43,609 nt of DNA from Campylobacter concisus UNSWCS (GTDB taxonomy: Bacteria > Campylobacterota > Campylobacteria > Campylobacterales > Campylobacteraceae): NCBI RefSeq assembly GCF_000466685.1, contig NZ_ANNG01000021.1, positions 1 through 43,609 of the forward strand. The letters are read 5' to 3'. Position numbers and translations under genes: made by a program. The notes beneath the pieces are model-generated. The model saw nothing but the letters and a program-made list of their open reading frames with translations, was not told the DNA's origin and did not search any database. Positions 17,841 through 24,982 of the stretch are shown here, in pieces (position 1 is the first letter of the stretch; each line of letters opens with the position of its first letter).

Positions 17841-18509
17841 CTAAAATTTCGCTGTGATGCCCAAAGTCACTATAGGTTGTCCCTTTTTTAGGTCGCTACC
17901 ATCTAGCCTTTGGCTTTGATAGCCGCCATATATATTAAGGTTTGCTCCCTTCGAGATACTTATAGATATAGGCACGCCAAAGCCGTATGTAGAGCCTTTG
18001 ATATTTTTGATGGCATATAGATCATATTGAGTTTTATCGTAAGACCCACTCACGCCGACACTTAGCCACTCAGCCACTCTATAGCCGTATGTTGCTTGCA
18101 CGCCGTATTCTCGCCAGTTTTTAAGATCACTGCCAATGTCGCCAGTAACAAGACCATATTTGTAGTTTGTCTCAAGTGCTACAAACTGATTTTCAGATAG
18201 CTTTTGAGACCAGCCAAGTCCGCCACCTATCTCAAGAAATCTATGCACATCCTTGCTTCTAACGCCAGCATGACCTGCTAAGCGGAAGTATAGCTCGCCA
18301 TTAGCAGCTTGCACTAAGCCATATTTACCATCAAAGCCAAGAGCAAAAGAGGAAGCGCCCCATATGTCAGTACCTTTGTAGTAAGTATCTAGCGCGATGG
18401 CAACTTTGTCGTGATTAGTAGGTGCTATATTAGCTAGATTAGCAGCCTCACTAGCAAAAGCAGAGCTTACAACTCCTGCAACCATTAAAGATAATGCGAT
18501 CTTTTTCAT
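17841..18509 (-). CDS. Outer-membrane beta-barrel protein
   Basis: 222 residues; AAGGAG precedes the ATG at 18509. MKKIALSLMVAGVVSSAFA is a clear signal peptide. The mature part alternates hydrophobic and polar residues in paired strands (VAIALDTYY, ELYFRLAGHAGV, LSVGVSGSYD, LNIYGGYQSQ) and ends ITLGITAKF, with the terminal phenylalanine recognised by the BAM machinery. This is a small 8-10-stranded porin-like or opacity-type barrel. It sits between the CRISPR array and the cas10 operon on the same strand but has its own -10 box (TATAAT on the minus strand, 18565-18560) and no evident CRISPR role. It is probably an unrelated gene. Confidence 0.8.
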   Translation of the reverse strand: MKKIALSLMVAGVVSSAFASEAANLANIAPTNHDKVAIALDTYYKGTDIWGASSFALGFDGKYGLVQAANGELYFRLAGHAGVRSKDVHRFLEIGGGLGWSQKLSENQFVALETNYKYGLVTGDIGSDLKNWREYGVQATYGYRVAEWLSVGVSGSYDKTQYDLYAIKNIKGSTYGFGVPISISISKGANLNIYGGYQSQRLDGSDLKKGQPIVTLGITAKF

Positions 18510-18530
18510 AAAAACTCCTTAATTTTTTTA

Positions 18531-18547
18531 TTGACGCTTTAGCATCA
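18531..18547 (-). promoter_or_regulatory. Hairpin in OMP mRNA leader
   Basis: On the minus strand TTGATGC and GCGTCAA (one G-U pair) enclose a TAA-rich loop, between the -10 box (18565-18560) and the ribosome-binding site. It could stabilise the mRNA or affect translation. Confidence 0.35.
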
Positions 18548-18688
18548 ACTTCGGAGGCAATTATAAAAAGTTTCGTTGTCATATATAGTCAATATGATGA
18601 TTATTTTTTTATATATCAACTAAAAAATAACTAAAATGAAATATATCTATGAACTAATACTTGAGAACTATGCTAGATACACCTGCTT

Positions 18689-19578
18689 GCTTCAATCCCC
18701 TAGATTGGGGAAATTTGTATCTAATACGAACCAATAGCTATGTTTGAAGATAAAAATCAAACATGGTTTCAATCCCCTAGATCGGGGGAATTGGTATCAG
18801 ATAAATCCATTAGTTGAGCAATACCTTCACTTTTTTAATCAAGGGTTTCAATCCCCTAGATCGGGGAAATTTGTATCTAATAAAATTATGGAACTAGGCA
18901 TTGATATTGGATTCTCATAGTTTCAATCCCCTAGATCGGGGAAATTTGTATCAGATACTTCAAGGAACTGCACGAAATGTGCAAAGAGGTGTGTTTCAAT
19001 CCCCTAGATCGGGGAAATTTGTATCAGATTTCGTTATAAACACTTATGACGAAAATGGCAACCTCCTCAATGTTTCAATCCCCTAGATCGGGGAAATTTG
19101 TATCAGATAAATATAGTTCATTTTTTTTTTACAAAGGAGATAAAAATGAAAACGTTTCAATCCCCTAGATCGGGGAAATTTGTATCAGATTTATGGCTAA
19201 CACAACAGATATCGATTGTGAAGATTTTCGTTTCAATCCCCTAGATCGGGGAAATTTGTATCTAATTAGAATTATTAGGTAAAAGATATACTTCAAACGA
19301 AATATAGTTTCAATCCCCTAGATCGGGGAAATTTGTATCTAATGCGGTTATCAACAACAAAATTATGGACAGCAACAAGGCGGTTGTTTCAATCCCCTAG
19401 ATCGGGGAAATTTGTATCTAATGATACAAATACTTAGGCGCTGGCTTAATAGCTACGTTGTTTCAATCCCCTAGATCGGGGAAATTTGTATCTAATTTAT
19501 TGCCTGACAGAAAAAGTCTGGTAAAAAAATTCTGGGGACATGTTTCAATCCCCTAGATCGGGGAAATTTGTATCTAAT
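18689..19578 (-). CRISPR. CRISPR array, 12 repeats and 11 spacers
   Basis: Repeats are 37 bp. As printed they begin GTTTCAATCCCC, have the core CCCCTAGATCGGGG, and end TTGTATCTAAT or TTGTATCAGAT. Starts: 18689, 18766, 18845, 18920, 18993, 19072, 19154, 19230, 19307, 19386, 19460, 19542. Spacers are 36-45 bp. The two leftmost repeats carry substitutions, so the left end is the old, distal end and the leader is on the right. In that direction (minus) each repeat ends ATTGAAAC, the usual 8-nt crRNA handle, after a CCCC/GGGG hairpin. Transcription thus agrees with the cas genes. The repeat ends fall in two types (see findings). Confidence 0.97.
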
Positions 19579-20008
19579 AGCCCAAAAAACGATTGTAAAT
19601 TAACAATGAGTTTTAAAAGAACTACTCTTTGCCGGCATTATATCACAAATGGCAAAATGTTCGAAAATGTGGCTAAAAAAATTTTTAAAATTCGCACTCT
19701 TTTGCTTATAGATAGCTTAAGATAGCGAATTTAAGGGTATTTATGAAAGCTAAAAAGTTCGAAAATCTAAAATGAAAAGTGAAAATTTGTGTGATTTTCG
19801 AATTTTGGCAAATTTGGGCTCTATGCTAAGTGCCTAAAAAAGGCAACTTTAAAAAGTGCAAAAATGCAAAAGTTCGAGAAAGTCTTTTTTGGGATAGGGA
19901 AATTTGAGATTTTCGAAGTTTTTGAAACTTAATAAAACATAAAAATGCGGTAAAAAGGGTGTTTTGAAATTTTCAAAAGTTCGAAAATCAAATCCCTAAA
20001 AAAGGCGC
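19579..20008 (-). promoter_or_regulatory. CRISPR leader with repeated TTCGAAAAT elements
   Basis: 430 bp without a gene between the newest repeat and cas2. It holds GTTCGAAAAT(C) at 19659, 19757 and 19979, a variant at 19872, and the reverse form GATTTTCGAA at 19793 and 19908. Two of these make similar 46-bp units (19757-19802 and 19872-19917), each a direct plus an inverted copy. CCTAAAAAAGGC occurs at about 19834 and 19995. These could be binding sites for the acquisition machinery or a regulator. The array promoter should lie here on the minus strand; I cannot fix its -10 box. Confidence 0.6.
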
Positions 20009-20281
20009 TTAGACATAGGTGTCGCTTGGGCAAAATATCTTGCCCTCGCCTAAGGTCTCACTTTTAGCCATACAGCTCTTGCAGATGCGGTAAAATAGCA
20101 CTTTGTCAGTTTTAGGGTCGATGATCTTTGCTATGCGCTCTTTTATAGATAAAAAGTCACGCTCAGAGATATCTAGCTCAAAGACAGAGTAGTTTGCTCT
20201 TAGGCCGTAGCTCTCAAGTAGCGTGGCTAGTTTGTTTCGGCGCTTGGTTAGGCGGACGTCGTAGCAGATGATGATGTTCAT
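20009..20281 (-). CDS. cas2: Cas2
   Basis: 90 residues, the usual Cas2 length. MNIIICYDVRLTKRRNKLATLL has the first beta strand and the Y-D-V aspartate of Cas2; YSVFELDISERDF follows, and the tail has C-x2-C (ICKSCMAKSE) with a late cysteine in FCPSD. Cas2 dimers bridge two Cas1 dimers in spacer integration. It overlaps the RT-cas1 stop by 4 bp, so the two are translated together. Confidence 0.92.
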   Translation of the reverse strand: MNIIICYDVRLTKRRNKLATLLESYGLRANYSVFELDISERDFLSIKERIAKIIDPKTDKVLFYRICKSCMAKSETLGEGKIFCPSDTYV

Positions 20282-22473
20282 TGAAATCTCCCTATAAAAG
20301 GCTTGTATTTTTCATTTTGTGTGACGGCTCGTTTTAGGGCGTATGCTTGTTTGTCGATGATATCTTGCGCTTTTAGCTGCTCGCCTCTATACTGCGTGTA
20401 GGCAAAGAGCTTTTCGTTGACGTTTTTAGCGATATTTTGCCTAGTTTTGGCAGATAAAAGGCCGTCTTTTATCTCGAAAGGCTCGTTTTTATTTACCATG
20501 GAGATGATAGCGCGATCAACTATGAAGGCTCTAAATTCCTCGATGAGATCAAAGGCTAGAGTGGGCTTTTGCTCGTCAAGTGCGTGCAGATATGAGACGT
20601 GAGGCGAAAGACCAACAGCAGCGATGGACTTTAGTATCTTTGAGTAAAGGATGGCGTAGCCGTAGTTTAGGGCTGAATTTACAATGTCGGTTGCGCCTTG
20701 CGTGACGCGTGCGGTGAAGCTAAATTTATAGTCTATCGCCTTTGCTATGGCCTGCCAGTATGCGTTTGCGCTGCTACCTTCAAAGCCCAAAAGCTCGCTT
20801 ACGCTTTGGGCGTTTGGGACGTGGGAGGTTAGTATCTCTTGCATGGAGCTGATGTGGGAGCTTAGGCTTTTGTGGTATTTGTCTAGGTATTTTAGGTAGT
20901 TGATCTGATTTTTGAGCTTGCCGATGATGAACTGCTGGGCGATACGCATAGACTTTTTGGTTTTTAGCAGTGTGATCTGCGAGGCGGCGGTTTTTGAGAT
21001 GGCTGAGTTTGCTGTAAAGAGCGTGGCGTAGCTTAAATTTGTCTTTTCGTCGATGAAATTTATAGAAATTTTGCGTTTAGCGCACTCTTTTATGACGGCA
21101 GAGCTTAGGGAAATTTGAGCGTTTATGATGATCTGGGTTATTTGAGCGATCGGAAATTTGTGCTTGATAGTGCCTTTATCTTTTAGGACAAATTTACCCT
21201 GTGAGAGCGCTAGAAAATAAAATGGCGTCGTGATGTGGATGACGGAGCTTTGCGAGAAGGACTTTGTGTACTCGCGCTTTTTGGCTTCCAGGGCGTTTTG
21301 GACGGACTTTACGGCTGGACGTTTAGCGTTTTTGTAGTAGGAGAGAATTTTTGCTTTTTTGAGAGAGTGACTTAGCTCAAATGGGAAATTTAAATTTGAT
21401 AGAGCGTCTGCTAGAGTGTGCTTGTCTATGGTTTTTAAAAATTTGCGAGTTAAATTTGTCAAAACTTCATCAAAATGCAGGCAAAAGCTATCTTTTTGCG
21501 CTGGCGAAAAGAGCTTAAGCGAAATGGTCTTTAGGTGTGAGATATAGGCATTTATGTTCTCTACGCTTTGGGTGATGTCTGGCTTTTTAGACGAGGCTGT
21601 GAGTTTGGATAGGATGCGTGCAAATTTATCCTCGCCTATGCTTAGCTCGTGAGCTTTGAAATTTACGCCAAGAAAGGTGAATTCGCTATCTTTGTCGTGC
21701 AAGGATGTTTTGGCTTCGTTTAGGGATAAATTTATGGTTACTAAAAAGTCCTTTAGTCCGGCAAGCGCTTGCTCGCAGGCTTCACGTGAGCCAAAAAAGA
21801 GCACAAAATCATCTGCGTATCTTACAAACTCTATACTGCTATGCTCGAGAAATTTATCCATTTGATCAAGGTAGATGTTTGAAAGAAGTGGGCTTAAAAC
21901 GTCGCCTTGATGGACGCCTTTTGTGTGAGAAGTATAGTCAAAATGCTCGAAGATGCCATTTTTTATCCAAAGCTCGATGAGCCTAATGATGCGTGTGTCT
22001 TTGATATTTGAGCGTAAAATTTCAAGTAGTTTTTCGTGGTTTATGTTTTCAAAAAAGTCTTTTATGTCGGTTTTTAAGACAAAGTCGTGCGTCAAGCAAA
22101 AATCTCTGGCTCGAAAGATGGCGTTTGAGTATGATTTGCCACTTCGGTAGGCGTAGGAGCGGTTTGAAAAGCCTTTGTCAAAATAGCTTGAAAGCTCGCC
22201 AATGAGGATGTTTTGTGTAAATTTATCTTTTAAAGATGGGATGGCTAGTTTGCGAAACTCGTCCTTGTTCTCTTTGGGGATGAAGGCTCGTTTTAAGGGC
22301 TGGGGCGAATAAGAGAGGTTTAAAATTTCATCCTTTAGCTCGGCAAAAAATGCCTCCGTGCAGAGCTCATCCATGCTAAGCTCGTCAAGCCCTAAGGCTG
22401 TGTGCTTGAGCCTTTTTAGCGCATAGTCAAATGTATCTTTTGTAAAAATATCCTCTAAATTTAGATCAAACAT
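20278..22473 (-). CDS. cas1: Reverse transcriptase-Cas1 fusion
   Basis: 731 residues. The RT domain (about 10-300) is of the group II intron type: KTDIKDFF (134-141), GVHQGDVLSPLLSN (186-199) and the active site YADD (219-222). The Cas1 domain (about 400-731) has LLGFEGS (E565), LSPHVSYLH (H630) and LAFDLIEEFR (D642), the Cas1 metal site. All expected catalytic residues are present. RT-Cas1 proteins of type III loci can integrate RNA or DNA and copy RNA spacers into DNA. Here no Cas6 domain is fused to the front; cas6 is the separate gene 58 bp upstream, unlike the Cas6-RT-Cas1 form of Marinomonas. It is co-transcribed with cas6 and cas2. Confidence 0.95.
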   Translation of the reverse strand: MFDLNLEDIFTKDTFDYALKRLKHTALGLDELSMDELCTEAFFAELKDEILNLSYSPQPLKRAFIPKENKDEFRKLAIPSLKDKFTQNILIGELSSYFDKGFSNRSYAYRSGKSYSNAIFRARDFCLTHDFVLKTDIKDFFENINHEKLLEILRSNIKDTRIIRLIELWIKNGIFEHFDYTSHTKGVHQGDVLSPLLSNIYLDQMDKFLEHSSIEFVRYADDFVLFFGSREACEQALAGLKDFLVTINLSLNEAKTSLHDKDSEFTFLGVNFKAHELSIGEDKFARILSKLTASSKKPDITQSVENINAYISHLKTISLKLFSPAQKDSFCLHFDEVLTNLTRKFLKTIDKHTLADALSNLNFPFELSHSLKKAKILSYYKNAKRPAVKSVQNALEAKKREYTKSFSQSSVIHITTPFYFLALSQGKFVLKDKGTIKHKFPIAQITQIIINAQISLSSAVIKECAKRKISINFIDEKTNLSYATLFTANSAISKTAASQITLLKTKKSMRIAQQFIIGKLKNQINYLKYLDKYHKSLSSHISSMQEILTSHVPNAQSVSELLGFEGSSANAYWQAIAKAIDYKFSFTARVTQGATDIVNSALNYGYAILYSKILKSIAAVGLSPHVSYLHALDEQKPTLAFDLIEEFRAFIVDRAIISMVNKNEPFEIKDGLLSAKTRQNIAKNVNEKLFAYTQYRGEQLKAQDIIDKQAYALKRAVTQNEKYKPFIGRFQ

Positions 22474-22531
22474 AGGCTATCCTTTTTAGCTTTTTAGTGC
22501 TTGACGCAAAAGCCAGCCAGAAGCACAAAGG

Positions 22532-23344
22532 CTAGATCTGCGTCACAGCTATCTTGCCCAGTCCAAAAACGGTGCTTTTGCCAACACCTGTGATAGTGGC
22601 TAGCTGCAAAAGCCCTGCTGAGCGCTCATCAAGGCCATAAACTCGCATCTTGCCAGTGACGCCGCCAAAGTGCATCTTGGTGCGCTGGCGGTTTGAGTAA
22701 CGCTCAAGGTCGTAAAAGCTAAGCTCTTGCTCGAAATGGTCAAATTTAACTTCAAATTTATCCATCTGCGTGCCTGAAATGCCCTCATATCGCATGGCGA
22801 TCTGGCGGATAAATGACCTAAAGTCGATCTCGCTTTTAACAAGGGCATTTTTTTGTTTTATGCGAAGTGGGGTTTGAAGGTAGATCTCGTAGTCGCCTGC
22901 GGTGAAATTTGGTGTGAAATTTAGAGTTTCTGGCTCGGAGTTTAGTAAAAATTTGATTTCAACCATTTTGCCATTTAGCGCAAAGTGGCTGAGCTTAAAT
23001 TTATCTCTACTTGCGCCAAGGCCGATCTCTTGCATATTTTTAACAGCGATAGCTACATATGGCAGGTAGCTAACGGCATGCTCGAAAAGCAAAATTTTAA
23101 AGTCAAAGCTCGTTTGGCCAAGCTCGATATCTAGCCTAAAATTTGGCGTATCAGAGATGTTTTCAAAAAATTCATCATAAATACAGCTACCAGAAATGTC
23201 GCATGTGCCGCACTCTTGGCTGACGAAAGGGCAGCTTGCATATCTTAGCGCGTGTCCGAAGGTGCCTCTGATGGTAGAGCCTATAAATGGGTAGGTGAGC
23301 TTTAAATTTGTGCCGCAAACGGCTAACTCTAAATACTTTAGCAT
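22532..23344 (-). CDS. cas6: Cas6 pre-crRNA endonuclease
   Basis: 270 residues. The N-terminal part has IGSTIRGTFGHALR and then CPFVSQECGTCDISGSC, a four-cysteine cluster found in one Cas6 branch next to type III systems. The C-terminal end, FGGVTGKMRVYGL and ITGVGKSTVFGLGKIAV, is the Cas6 glycine-rich loop. It should cut the repeat hairpin to leave the 8-nt ATTGAAAC tag. The start at 23344 has AAAGG upstream and a -10 TATAAT on the minus strand at 23374-23369. It is first in the cas6-RTcas1-cas2 operon. Confidence 0.88.
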   Translation of the reverse strand: MLKYLELAVCGTNLKLTYPFIGSTIRGTFGHALRYASCPFVSQECGTCDISGSCIYDEFFENISDTPNFRLDIELGQTSFDFKILLFEHAVSYLPYVAIAVKNMQEIGLGASRDKFKLSHFALNGKMVEIKFLLNSEPETLNFTPNFTAGDYEIYLQTPLRIKQKNALVKSEIDFRSFIRQIAMRYEGISGTQMDKFEVKFDHFEQELSFYDLERYSNRQRTKMHFGGVTGKMRVYGLDERSAGLLQLATITGVGKSTVFGLGKIAVTQI

Positions 23345-23368
23345 GGTTGCCTTTGAGAGATTTTTAAA

Positions 23369-23440
23369 ATTATACTCTAAAAGAAGTTTTGGCTAGCTGG
23401 TGCATGCAAAATGGGCACTTAAGTGTCAGCATTTGACACT
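23369..23440 (-). promoter_or_regulatory. cas6 promoter with upstream palindrome
   Basis: TATAAT on the minus strand (23374-23369) lies 25 bp before the cas6 start. Upstream, AGTGTCA-GCATT-TGACACT (23422-23440) is a perfect 7-bp inverted repeat centred about 60 bp from the -10 box, a position suited to an activator. A WYL or other regulator could bind here. The palindrome is seen; the regulation is inferred. Confidence 0.55.
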
Positions 23441-23492
23441 GCTAATTTGTAAGATTTTGCCTATTTGTAAAAATAAATTTAAAGGATAAGAA

Positions 23493-23618
23493 ATGCAAAA
23501 GCGAGATCAAAATATATTGTCTCACATTAGGCGAGAAATTTCTCTCTCGACAAGGGTCAAAAAAGATAAAAGTAAGTATAGCAGGAAGCTAAAGCATAAG
23601 TGCGCGGTGGGTTTTTAG
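23493..23618 (+). CDS. Small basic protein, 41 aa
   Basis: The ATG at 23493 is preceded by AAAGGATAAG. The product MQKRDQNILSHIRREISLST... continues to KYSRKLKHKCAVGF; it is strongly basic with no hydrophobic segment. It looks like short basic proteins often found in Campylobacter genomes, of unknown function. Too short for certainty. It lies between the divergent cas6 operon and the GTPase module. The remaining 23345-23863 holds promoter elements, the 53-bp repeat and a GACATGTAATGTC palindrome at 23741-23753. Confidence 0.5.
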   Translation: MQKRDQNILSHIRREISLSTRVKKDKSKYSRKLKHKCAVGF

Positions 23619-23633
23619 TAAATTTATCATCTG

Positions 23634-23686
23634 CGACACAACCTGTCACACCACTAGGTTAAATTTTCACCATAAATCAAATCAAA
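23634..23686 (+). repeat. 53-bp direct repeat, copy 1
   Basis: Identical over 53 bp to 27568-27620. It starts CGACACAACCTGTCA, the operator-like element, and ends ATCAAATCAAA. The second copy is the promoter region of the 27630 gene; this copy has no gene directly behind it. Confidence 0.9.
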
Positions 23687-23863
23687 AACAAAAGCAAGTG
23701 TTTTAATAAATGCTTAATTATTTTTTGGATTAGCAAAAAAGACATGTAATGTCCTAAAAGTTAGCATATAGTTAGCAATAAAACAATATTTTTTAAATAA
23801 AATATATTTTTTATTTAAATAGTTGTAAAATATTAAATTATTTTAACATGTAAAGGAGTTGTT

Positions 23864-24979
23864 ATGACAAAATTTGAAGAGGCGTTCCAAAAAGAGTTTG
23901 AAGAGCAAAAAGCGGCGATAAAAAAGCCAAATTTGGCTGTTGTAGGTGGAACAGGAGTTGGTAAAAGCTCTCTTATAAATCGTATATTTGGCAAAAACGC
24001 AGCAAAGGCTGGTGTTGGAGCTCCTATTACTAAAGGTATGAACAGAATAGAAGATCCGAGCCAAAGTGTGCCGATAGTGTTTTATGACACTGAGGGGTAC
24101 GAAACAACAAGTACAAATGAGCAAAACAATACAAATTTTGAACAAAGTATAATCCCTGAGCTTGAAAAACTTCAAAAAAAGAATCTAGACGAGCAGATAC
24201 ATATAGTTTGGTATTGTATATCTATAGCAAATCATAGAGTAACTCCTTATGACATAAAAAATATCAAATATTTTAAAGACAATGGGTATAAAATCGCAAT
24301 AGTTTTTACAAAATGCGACACTGATGAAGAGCTAGAGGATGGTAGCGGTAAAGATGCAAACGCATTTAAAGGTATCATCAAAGAAAAAATCGGCCCAATG
24401 GATTTTTTTGAAACCACAAATGATGAAAGCATGAAACTTGATATAGATGCTTTGCTTGAGTGGTCTGTTGGTCAACTTGATGATGATATGCTAAGACAAG
24501 CCTTCATATCGGCGCAAATTTCTTCGATAGAGCTTAAAAAGCAAGAAGCTTATAGGATAGTAAAAATAGCCGCTACAACGACTGCTGCAACAGCAGGGCT
24601 AAATCCAGTACCAGTCTCAGACGCCCTTCTTATAGCACCACAGCAAATAACCATGTGTGTAGAGATAACAAATATCTTTTGGTTAAATACCGGTAGCGCT
24701 TTAAAGCTAGGAGAGCTTTTACGAACGCAGCTATTGCAAATAGTGGGCAAGGCAGCGGCAGCTAGCCTTACAAAATTTATACCTATTTTGGGACAGCTAA
24801 TAAATGCAGCAGTTGCTGGAAGTCTTACTTATGGATTCGGCGTGGCGATTGTTGAGGCAAATGCTAAGGCGCTAGATGAGTTTTTAAAAACTGGTCAAAT
24901 GCCTGTTTGGGCTGAAGTTTTTAACTCAAATTTTATATTTGGTATTATAAATAAAGCAAAAGATCAATTCAAAGGATAA
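23864..24979 (+). CDS. GTPase with hydrophobic C-terminal region (GTPase 1)
   Basis: 371 residues; AAAGGAG precedes the ATG. G1 is GGTGVGKSS (28-36), G3 is DTEG (75-78), and G4 is TKCD near 148, so GTP binding is expected. From about residue 235 there are hydrophobic stretches (TTAATAGLNPVPVSDALLIAP, then ALKLGELL and FIPILGQLINAAVAGSLTYG) like the DUF697 region of membrane-associated GTPases. It may insert in or remodel membrane. It resembles the 28721 protein in layout and in KADEQIHIVWFC/LDEQIHIVWYC. It is first in a two-GTPase operon (3-bp gap). Confidence 0.8.
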   Translation: MTKFEEAFQKEFEEQKAAIKKPNLAVVGGTGVGKSSLINRIFGKNAAKAGVGAPITKGMNRIEDPSQSVPIVFYDTEGYETTSTNEQNNTNFEQSIIPELEKLQKKNLDEQIHIVWYCISIANHRVTPYDIKNIKYFKDNGYKIAIVFTKCDTDEELEDGSGKDANAFKGIIKEKIGPMDFFETTNDESMKLDIDALLEWSVGQLDDDMLRQAFISAQISSIELKKQEAYRIVKIAATTTAATAGLNPVPVSDALLIAPQQITMCVEITNIFWLNTGSALKLGELLRTQLLQIVGKAAAASLTKFIPILGQLINAAVAGSLTYGFGVAIVEANAKALDEFLKTGQMPVWAEVFNSNFIFGIINKAKDQFKG

Positions 24980-24982
24980 GCT

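Noticed and set aside
18901-19086. Open frame within the CRISPR array
   Set aside because: It runs through repeats and spacers with no ribosome-binding site. The repeat happens to be open in this frame.
19540-19725. Open frame from the last repeat into the leader
   Set aside because: It starts in a repeat and has no coding character.
21705-22205. Plus-strand open frames opposite RT-cas1
   Set aside because: Shadow frames of a gene with clear conserved motifs on the minus strand.
20278-22473. Group II intron maturase
   Set aside because: The RT resembles maturases, but the C-terminal half is Cas1 and the gene overlaps cas2. No intron RNA structure was noticed.
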